DNA of 55,315 nt from Lentisphaeria bacterium (GTDB lineage Bacteria > Verrucomicrobiota > Lentisphaeria > Victivallales > UBA1829), in contig JAFVTF010000039.1 in NCBI GenBank assembly GCA_017503375.1, positions 1 through 55,315 on the forward strand, given 5' to 3'. Numbering within the stretch: position 1 is the stretch's first letter; the number at the start of each line of letters is the position of its first letter. This document shows positions 26,143-34,200 of the stretch, piece after piece. Made by a program: the position numbers and the translations under genes. The notes under the pieces were generated by a model that searched no databases, was not told the DNA's origin, and worked only from the letters and a program-made list of their open reading frames with translations.

Positions 26143-27533
26143 AAGCTGCTTTTATTGGCGGGGGATCATTGCGTTTGCTTCCCATTTTCAGAGGAATTTT
26201 TCAACAGACCCCGGAAGTTTTTCAGGACGGTGAAATCCGGCTGATTGATCTGAAACAGGACCGTGCGGAAGCTGTCGCAAAAATGGTCGCCGCATGTCCC
26301 GAATATCAGAATGTAAAATGTAAAATCGTAAGTACTTCTGATCTCGATAAAGGATTGGAAGGCGTTGATGTCCTTTATCTGACGATGGCGGCTGTCCGTG
26401 AACCGACGGAGTCTCAGGCTGAATTTCTTGGGTTGAAATATGGTTATCTTTCTTCCGACCAGCTGTCCATCAACGGTGCATTCCTCTCTCTCCGTCTGGG
26501 CGGATTTATTTTGTCCCTGGCAAAGAAACTGGAAACTTTGAGTCCGAACGCATTGATGCTGATTTTTCCGAACCCTGTTGCGGTTTACAGCTGCATGGTC
26601 AACCGTTTTACAAAGATCAAGGCTCTCGGTATTTGCGGCGGTTTCGGAAATCACCGTTGGGACCTTACCCGTCTCTGTTTCGGAAAAGATGAGCATGACA
26701 GAAACTGGAATGTTGTTGCAGCAGGTGTAAATCACCTTTCCTTTATTCTTCGCGGTGAATACAAGGGAGAAGATCTTTACGGTTCCCTTTTTCCCCGGCT
26801 TCTCACTGATTCCTGGAAAGTGATGGACGTCCAGGGAGAAGGCGATCTCAAGGATATGCTTGAAGATGCTATCATTCAGCTTTATAATATGTACCGTAAA
26901 TACAATACGATGATCTTTTCCACAGAATTTGACGGCATGGCGCATGTTTCTGTGAGAGGACAGGAGCTTTATCAGAGACGTATTGAACGGCGTGCCATCG
27001 GTTTCGATCCGGAAAAGAAACGTCTGGAAAGTATTGCTGCGATTGAAAAACGATTTGCAGATTTCATTGAACTTTCCAAAGATCCTTCTCAGGTTGATTG
27101 GAACGGTAAAGATGCCGGCAAGATCAACTGCGGTAAAAATACAACAGATATTTCCATTCCGATCCTCAAGGCTCTCGCCGGATTTGAAAAAATGCGAATT
27201 GTCGCCAGCCGTCCGAACTATGGCGCAGTTGCCGGATTGCCGGAAAATGCTTCCGTTGAATATACCATGGACATCTTCAAAGATACGATTACTCCGGTGG
27301 AAAATCAGTATATTCCCTCACCGTTCCGCGGTCTGATCACTTCCCTTTCTGAATTCCAGACCCTGAATGCTGAAGCTCTTGCAACCCGTGATCCGAAACT
27401 GTTTGCCGCAGCTTTGGATGCTTACCCGAACCATCAGTTTACAAAGAACCGGAAAGAGTTCTTTGCCAAGATGTTTGATATTTATACAGATATCGATCCC
27501 ATCTGGCGGAATGCTCTTGACTGGATCCTTTAA
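26139..27533 (+). CDS. GH4-family NAD-dependent glycosidase
   Basis: A 464-aa cytoplasmic protein of glycoside hydrolase family 4, which includes alpha-glucosidases, alpha-galacturonidases and 6-phospho-glycosidases. The Rossmann start is AAFIGGGSLRLLP. The region that holds the metal Cys reads ICGGFGNH near residue 165, and the conserved NH motif is GVNHLSF near 196. GH4 enzymes oxidise C3 of the sugar with bound NAD, eliminate the aglycone and reduce again. Neighbouring oxidoreductases and an enolase-type enzyme suggest a sugar-acid or keto-sugar route. Confidence 0.82.
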   Translation: MKAAFIGGGSLRLLPIFRGIFQQTPEVFQDGEIRLIDLKQDRAEAVAKMVAACPEYQNVKCKIVSTSDLDKGLEGVDVLYLTMAAVREPTESQAEFLGLKYGYLSSDQLSINGAFLSLRLGGFILSLAKKLETLSPNALMLIFPNPVAVYSCMVNRFTKIKALGICGGFGNHRWDLTRLCFGKDEHDRNWNVVAAGVNHLSFILRGEYKGEDLYGSLFPRLLTDSWKVMDVQGEGDLKDMLEDAIIQLYNMYRKYNTMIFSTEFDGMAHVSVRGQELYQRRIERRAIGFDPEKKRLESIAAIEKRFADFIELSKDPSQVDWNGKDAGKINCGKNTTDISIPILKALAGFEKMRIVASRPNYGAVAGLPENASVEYTMDIFKDTITPVENQYIPSPFRGLITSLSEFQTLNAEALATRDPKLFAAALDAYPNHQFTKNRKEFFAKMFDIYTDIDPIWRNALDWIL

Positions 27534-27551
27534 CAGAAAACGGAGTTGATT

Positions 27552-28568
27552 ATGGAAAAGTTCAGAATCGGTTTGTATGGCTGCGGCTGCCGGACTCAGG
27601 CAATTTTGGAACGCGCTCTGGCTTCCGGGACTGCCTGTGTCACCCGCTGTCATGATATCAATCAGAAAAGTGCAGAAGCTCTGGCGGAAAAATACGGTGC
27701 AAAAGTTGCAACTCTGGAAGAACTGCTCAGTGCAGATGATGTGGATATGTTTCTCATCTCCCTGTTCCCTGCAGCGCATCCGGATGCTTTGCTGAAAGCT
27801 GTGACCGCCGGGAAACCGGTTTATATTGAAAAACCGGTGGCTGTTTTTCCGAAAGATATTCACCGTCTGCTTCCGTTGAGCGGAAAACATTATATTCACG
27901 TGGGGCTTTCCTACCGTTATATTCCGGTGTTCCGCCAATTGACAGAGCTTGTTCAGTCCGGAAAAATCGGCAAGCTGATGGGAATCAACTTCAATTGGCT
28001 TTGCCGTCATAAGGTCCCGGAACTCAAGCCCGGAGAAACTCCGAACTGGCGGCATGTTCCTGAAACCGGAGGCGAATTGACTCAGCACTATTGTCATTGC
28101 TTTGAATGGTTCCGGACTTTGGGCGGGGATTTCACTGCGATAACAGCTATGAGCATGATGCGTCCCGATAATCATTCCTGTGTGGAAGACGGCTGGGATC
28201 TGATTATGAAACAGGCATCCGGCTGTCAGATCAGTTTCCATTCCAGTGAAACCAATCCGCGTTTTACGGTAAACGGTCATCTGGAGGGAACAGAAGGTTC
28301 TCTGGAATGGGAATGGAATAATCCTTCCCGCATTACATTTTTCAAAGACAGTTTCTCCAAGAGTGCAGGGGAAGTGATACCTGTCAAGGAAGATATCCCC
28401 GATGCTCTGGAAGAATTTATTGAACGTTACCGCGCAGGAAAAGAACCGATGGTTTCACTGGAAGACGGTTTGTGGTCTGTTCTGCCTCCGATTTTTGCGC
28501 GAAAGAGTGCCGCATCCGGAAAAGTCGTATCCTTCCCCGCTGCATTAAACGAACTGGAGGAAAATTGA
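27552..28568 (+). CDS. Gfo/Idh/MocA-family oxidoreductase
   Basis: A 338-aa NAD(P)-dependent sugar dehydrogenase-like protein. The N-terminal Rossmann region FRIGLYGCGCRTQ leads to the family's conserved YIEKPVAV near residue 90, whose Lys is catalytic. GGAG stands six bases before the chosen ATG; a TTG two codons earlier is less likely. The product overlaps nothing and is followed one base later by the enolase-like gene. Substrate unknown. Confidence 0.85.
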   Translation: MEKFRIGLYGCGCRTQAILERALASGTACVTRCHDINQKSAEALAEKYGAKVATLEELLSADDVDMFLISLFPAAHPDALLKAVTAGKPVYIEKPVAVFPKDIHRLLPLSGKHYIHVGLSYRYIPVFRQLTELVQSGKIGKLMGINFNWLCRHKVPELKPGETPNWRHVPETGGELTQHYCHCFEWFRTLGGDFTAITAMSMMRPDNHSCVEDGWDLIMKQASGCQISFHSSETNPRFTVNGHLEGTEGSLEWEWNNPSRITFFKDSFSKSAGEVIPVKEDIPDALEEFIERYRAGKEPMVSLEDGLWSVLPPIFARKSAASGKVVSFPAALNELEEN

Positions 28569-28569
28569 T

Positions 28570-29910
28570 ATGTCAGATTTCGATGTGAACGTTGTTAAGT
28601 GTGAGCTTTGGTTTTTGCCGATCACTATGCGTGTTCCCCTGAAATTCGGGAGCGAGATCAGCACCGGTTATGATACGACAAAAGTCCGGATCACAGTGGA
28701 AGACAGGAATGGAAAGCAGGCTGTCGGTTGGGGAGAATCCCCGCTGAGCCCCGCATGGGCATGGCCGTCCTCTGAATCATTCGCTGACCGTCTGGAAAAA
28801 ATGCGGGTGATGTGCCGGAAACTGGCTGTCCTCTGGAATAAGTTTACTGTCAGCGGTCATCCCATGGAAATCGGTTATGAATTTCTGGAAACTCAGCTTC
28901 CCGGTGAATATCCCCAGCTGGCAGAATTGACTTGCAACGCTCCCTTTGACCTTGCTTTGCATGATGCTTACGGAAATCTTCATGGCGTTCCGGTTTATGA
29001 AACCTATAACGCAAAATATATGAACCGCGATCTGGCAAGTTATTTCGGCGACGATCAGTTCAAGGGCCTTTATCCGGAAGACTTCTTTGTCAAACCCGGA
29101 AAGACTCTTCCCGTCTGGCATCTCGTCGGCGGAAAAGATTTGCTTTACCCTGAAGAACTCACCGGTACCGAACCCGATGACGGTTATCCTGTTCTGCTGG
29201 ATGACTGGATCAACACAGATGGTTTGAACTGTCTCAAGATCAAACTCCGCGGCGATGATGAAGAATGGGATTATGCCCGTATGCTCCATTGCGGCAGAAT
29301 TGCCCTGGAACATGGCGTTGATCATCTTTCCACAGACTTCAACTGCATGGTGAAAGACCCCGGTTATGTCAACAGAATTCTGGATCGTCTGCTTTCCGAG
29401 CACCCCAAGATTTTCAATCTGATCCTTTATGTTGAACAGCCGTTCCCCTACGATCTGGAAAAGAACCGGATCGACGTTCATTCCTGTTCCGCACGGAAAC
29501 CTCTGTTCATGGATGAAAGTGCCCATGACTGGCGTTTTGTGAAGATGGGAAGAGAACTCGGCTGGACCGGTGTTGCATTGAAGACCTGCAAGACTCAGAC
29601 CGGAGCCTTACTGAGTGCATGCTGGGCGAAACAGCATGGAATGACTCTGATGGTTCAGGACCTCACCAACCCCAGACTGGCAATGCTGCCTCACGTTCAG
29701 CTTGCAGCCCATGTCGGAACCATTATGGGTGTGGAATGTAATGCAATGCAGTTCTATCCCGATGCGTCCGCAGCGGAAGAAAACGTTCATCCCGGACTTT
29801 ACCGCAGACGGAACGGTGTGCTGGATCTCAGCTCCATTTCCGGCAGCGGTTTCGGAATGAGAGTCGACGAAATGAATCTTGAACTTCCCGAACAAGAGGT
29901 CCTTGCATGA
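28570..29910 (+). CDS. Enolase-superfamily enzyme (mandelate racemase/muconate lactonizing type)
   Basis: A 446-aa protein. The catalytic framework of the superfamily is present in order: K-x-K in LKIKLRG near residue 222, metal ligands Asp in STDFN (about 254), Glu in YVEQPF (about 287) and Asp/Glu in FMDES (about 313), and a lysine region LKTCKTQ near 336. Two opposed lysines fit the MLE/dipeptide epimerase/OSBS subgroup, but in a sugar operon it could be a sugar-acid dehydratase, racemase or cycloisomerase. GGAGG lies in the end of the previous gene. Its stop overlaps the next start (ATGA). Confidence 0.82.
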   Translation: MSDFDVNVVKCELWFLPITMRVPLKFGSEISTGYDTTKVRITVEDRNGKQAVGWGESPLSPAWAWPSSESFADRLEKMRVMCRKLAVLWNKFTVSGHPMEIGYEFLETQLPGEYPQLAELTCNAPFDLALHDAYGNLHGVPVYETYNAKYMNRDLASYFGDDQFKGLYPEDFFVKPGKTLPVWHLVGGKDLLYPEELTGTEPDDGYPVLLDDWINTDGLNCLKIKLRGDDEEWDYARMLHCGRIALEHGVDHLSTDFNCMVKDPGYVNRILDRLLSEHPKIFNLILYVEQPFPYDLEKNRIDVHSCSARKPLFMDESAHDWRFVKMGRELGWTGVALKTCKTQTGALLSACWAKQHGMTLMVQDLTNPRLAMLPHVQLAAHVGTIMGVECNAMQFYPDASAAEENVHPGLYRRRNGVLDLSSISGSGFGMRVDEMNLELPEQEVLA

Positions 29911-30950
29911 GTGAAAAAATTGGTTATGGAGTGATCGGGGCAGGGAATATCGGCGGGCTTCATGCCCGTGTGATCGCCTCTCTGCCCAATGCAAAACTTG
30001 CGGCAATCTTTGATGTCAATCAGGAGGCGGCTGAAAAGTTTGCTGCCCAATATCAGTGCAAAGCATATCATGATATGACTGCATTCCTTGCAGATTCGGA
30101 GGTGCAGGCTGTTACCATTGCCACGCCTTCCGGTCTTCATGGAAAAATGGCGATCGCTTCAGCCAATGCGGGAAAACATGTGTTCTGTGAAAAACCTCTT
30201 GAAATCACCGTGGAAAAATCCGATGAGATCATCAAGGCTTGCGACGATAACAATGTCCTGCTCTCACCTGTTTTTCAAGGGCGTTTCACCCGTCCTGTTC
30301 AGTTGGTGAAAGATGCCATGAGAAAAGGCCGTTTCGGCCGGATGGTTCTTGCCAGTGCTCAGGTCCGCTGGTTCCGTGAAGCCGTCTATTACAGTTCCTC
30401 CAATTGGCGGGGAACCTGGAAAATGGATGGCGGCGGTGCTTTGATGAATCAGTCCATTCATGCAATGGATATGCTGCTTTATATCAATGGTGCGCCGTTG
30501 GAAGTGTTTGCATACGCAGGAACGCTCACCCACAGTATAGAAGTGGAAGATAACCTTTGTGCCGTCGTGAAGTACAGGAACGGTTCTTTTGGAACCATTG
30601 AGGTGAGTACCAGCTGCGCTCCCGGGTTCCCGCGCCGTGTGGAATTTTCCGGCAGCGATGGAACTGTTGCTTTTGAAGAAGACAAGATCACCCGATGGGA
30701 GTTTGCCAATAAACTGCCGGAAGATGATTTGATCATGCAGGAACTTTCCGGGACAGGGGATGTCGGCGGCGGAAGAAACCCCATGGATATCCAGGATTTG
30801 GGACACCGTCTTCAGCTGGAAGATTTCACTGATGCGATCATTCACTGCCGGGAACCTCATCTGAACGGCAGAGAAGGCCGCAGAGCCGTGGAATTCATTT
30901 GCGGAATCTATGAATCCGCAAGAACCGGAAAACCCTATCGGTTCAATTGA
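29907..30950 (+). CDS. Gfo/Idh/MocA-family oxidoreductase
   Basis: A 347-aa NAD(P)-dependent dehydrogenase-like protein with GVIGAGNIGGLHA for nucleotide binding and FCEKPLEI near residue 94 with the catalytic Lys. The later MDGGGALMNQSIHAMDML matches the family's active-site His segment. It is the last gene of the LacI-GH4 operon and is followed by a long inverted repeat. Two such dehydrogenases in one operon suggest successive oxidation and reduction of the same sugar. Confidence 0.87.
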   Translation: MSEKIGYGVIGAGNIGGLHARVIASLPNAKLAAIFDVNQEAAEKFAAQYQCKAYHDMTAFLADSEVQAVTIATPSGLHGKMAIASANAGKHVFCEKPLEITVEKSDEIIKACDDNNVLLSPVFQGRFTRPVQLVKDAMRKGRFGRMVLASAQVRWFREAVYYSSSNWRGTWKMDGGGALMNQSIHAMDMLLYINGAPLEVFAYAGTLTHSIEVEDNLCAVVKYRNGSFGTIEVSTSCAPGFPRRVEFSGSDGTVAFEEDKITRWEFANKLPEDDLIMQELSGTGDVGGGRNPMDIQDLGHRLQLEDFTDAIIHCREPHLNGREGRRAVEFICGIYESARTGKPYRFN

Positions 30951-30975
30951 AATCAGTAAGTTGAACACCCAAAAC

Positions 30976-31060
30976 GGGACTGTTGCAAAAACCTTGAATC
31001 CTGCCTGTTCTTTTCTGTTTTCAGATAGAACTTGAAATCATACCGTTTTGCAACGGTCCC
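30976..31060 (+). terminator. Large inverted repeat after the GH4 operon
   Basis: Fifteen-base arms (30976-30990 and 31046-31060, ending TTGCAAAA / TTTTGCAA) differ at one position, which can pair as G-U. The 55-base loop has its own GTTCT...AGAAC pairing. ATTTTT follows. It may be an extended terminator or a small structured RNA. Confidence 0.5.
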
Positions 31061-31074
31061 ATTTTTCCGAACAT

Positions 31075-31152
31075 TCAATCATTATCAAAACCGCCTGAAA
31101 AAATCTGCTTCAGACCCCAAAGCGCCACAAATATAACAATCAGAAATCCCAT
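31075..31152 (-). CDS. 25-aa membrane peptide
   Basis: A very short frame with an unusually good ribosome binding site (GGAGG nine bases before ATG). The peptide starts MGFLIVIFVALWGLKQIF and ends GGFDND: one hydrophobic helix of about 13 residues, a Lys, and an acidic tail. It lies 86 bases after the helicase gene on the same strand, with AT-rich promoter-like sequence between. It resembles small single-pass regulatory peptides in build only; no family recognised. Confidence 0.5.
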   Translation of the reverse strand: MGFLIVIFVALWGLKQIFSGGFDND

Positions 31153-31238
31153 AGGTATTTTCCTCCATGTTTATATTCTGATACGGCGATAAATTAAAAT
31201 TCTTGCAGTATGGGAAATTATTCCACTTTGTATCCTGA

Positions 31239-34200
31239 TTATTTTTTTCCGTAAATAATATTCATTGAAAGATCAGAAAGACTGTTGAGTTTTTTCTGAT
31301 CTTTTGTGTCTTGGGAAATATTATTTGCTTCTGACCGGAAAAAAAATACTTTATGTTCCATGAAAGCTCTGAGAAAATACGGGAGCTTTTGATAGGTGTT
31401 ATTCAAAGATTCCGGCATCTTTTTCATAAAATCCTGCGGCAGAGCCAATTCTGTCATACGTTGCCAGAATGTTTTTGTTTCCGGATAGAATTTTCCTGTG
31501 ACCGGAAGGATATTTATCAAATCATTCCATTGATTGACCGGTATTTTCTCCAGAACGGCATCAGAATCCAGTTCTGCAATGACAAGAGATTCCTGTTTCA
31601 TTCTGCAAGGAAGCATTTTTGATTGGAAAACAAGGGAATCGCAGTTCCATTCATGATGTTCTGTTTTATCATTCTGCAATGCCAGAAATTCTTCGGGAGC
31701 CTGCAGGATCAACTCCCATTCTTTGCGTTGTTCTTCCGGAAGCGTCTTGATAAAATCCAGCAGAAATATGATTTTCTTTTCGTCGGATTTATTCAGTTTT
31801 TTCAGATAAACCAGATATTTTTTCAGATTATCCCATTCATCCCAGGCATTTTTATCTGAAATATCATAGGATAAAACGGATGATATTTTTCCCAGTTTCA
31901 TGTAATGGACACAAGCGGTGAAGTTAGCTGAAAAAATGAAATCAGCCCATGGACCTGTTTCTTTTTCGAGCCATTCTTTCAGTGCTTTTTGCATCGGTTT
32001 TGATTCGACAGAGATGATTTCCTGATTCAGACTGAAACATTTTTCCAATATATTCTTTGTTGCCTGCAGCGGAGATAAAACTCTGGTTTCATCAACGAAA
32101 CTCTGCAAATTGGAGAATAATGTCAAATATTTTTTACCCAGCGGAATCTTATTCTGTTTGAAAAACTCAAGTACAAGTTCTTTTGTAACAACAGAATCTT
32201 TTACATTTATCAATAGCCTGCTCAGTGAAGCAAAAGATGGAACTGTTTCTGCCGGATTATCCTTTTTCTGCTGCAGTTCAAGAAGGGTTGCTGCAAGAAG
32301 GGCATCACTGTAAACCTGGCCGGATTGCAAATGCTCTTTCCGCAGATAAGCCAGCTGTTCCGTAATTTGATTTCCGGAATCCCGGAGATATTGCAGAAAA
32401 GCTTTGTCATCGCTCTGAAAAACTCCGCAGTTGAATTTGCGGACATAATCATCAGAAACAGATTTTACATAATTCAAATATTGATTATGTTTTTCCAGAT
32501 CGAACCCGCAAACATCGCAGGCGTAACATTTCATTTGAATCTTTTGTCCGGAAAAATAGGTATGTAATGCATTATTCCGGCAGGTGTATTTTTTGCAGAA
32601 ATCCATTACAGAATACATCTGCATTGACCGATCACACATTTTTGTATAAATATAGAACTGATAATCTTTATCAGCTTTTACTTTTTCAGTGATCCCGATA
32701 AAATGAAATTCCGAAGTTTTCCAGTCGAAATAATAGTCTTTCAGCATTTTTTCAGAGTGCATAAAACGGGCAAGCAGAATACATGCTTTCATCAGATCTT
32801 CGTTCAGTACAGTATTGTAATTTGTACAGGAAATTGCTTTATCTCCCCGTTCCGGCAGCTGACCAAGAATGTTGCTTCCGATATTCAATAACTCTTCAAA
32901 AGGTCTGTCGATAGCCCACTCTCTCTGTCCATTTTTCCCTGTAAAATCATTTTCTTCAAAAAAAGTCACAGATATTTCCGGCGGACATCCCTGTTTGATA
33001 TATTCATCAAGAATTGTTTTATCCCGACAGACACGACCGGCTCCCTGAACCAGTTCCCCCAATGAAATGGGTGCATTGTTATAGAGGATTCCCCAGATAT
33101 CCGGCTTGTCGATTCCCATGCCATAGGCTTTTGTTGCAACAAGAATATCAATTTCATTTTTCAGGAACTTTTGATGCGTCTCATTCAAATCTTTCGGAGA
33201 AATCGCATATTTCGCTGTCTTATTTCTGTGGTACATCCCGACAGAATAATTCTTCTCGCTTAAATATGTTGCGACACTTACGACATTCTCTGCTGTTGAA
33301 CAGTATATCAGAACCGGTTTGCCGTGAGAGCGTCTTATAAAATTATCTATCTGAGTATCATAACCGGATAAGTCTTTAATGACTTTGACCGAAAATTTCA
33401 CACGGGGACGCACGACGGAATCTTCTGAAATATATTCATCCGTGATTCCGAATGCTTCTTTGATTTCCTGCTTGACAGATTCTTCTGCTGTGGCTGTCAA
33501 CGCAAGCGTTTGAGGTTTTCCGAAGATTTCCCAAGCACGTTTCAGTTCTCCGTAAGATGGTCTCCATTGCGTTCCGGCTTCCGAAATCATGTGAGCTTCA
33601 TCGATCACCAGCATGGAGATGCCGTTTTTCAGAAGCAGATTGATGAAGTTTTTATGCAGCCGTTCCGGGGCAACGTAAAGCAATCTGATTTTTCCCTGAG
33701 TAACTTGACTGTAAATCTTTTTGATTTCATTTTCATCAGAGATATCGGAATTTAAGTAAGCAATTTCATCTTTGAATCCGGTTTTGTTTTTCAGTGATTC
33801 CACCTGGTCATACATCAAAGCTTTCAAGGGGGATATGACCAGCGTCAATCCGGGCCGCATCAATGCCGGCAGCTGATATGTTAAAGATTTACCGCTTCCG
33901 GCAGGATGGATCACAAATTGTGCAGGAACGCCGGAAAGCACATTATCAATGATCTTTTTCTGCCAACCGTAAAGATGCGGGATATTCATTTTTTTCAATA
34001 AATCATCCAGCGATCTCATTCCTGTGATCCGGTTGAATAATGCTGTCTGAGAAAATGCGTTCCACTCTTCTGAAAATCTGTCATTAAATTCAGAAAAATC
34101 AATAGTCGACGATATTTTTTGCAGCAGTTCGGCTGGCGTTTTAAATGTTTCGATTTCAATGCCGCAAAATACCGTTTCCACAGCAGATCTATAATCTTTT

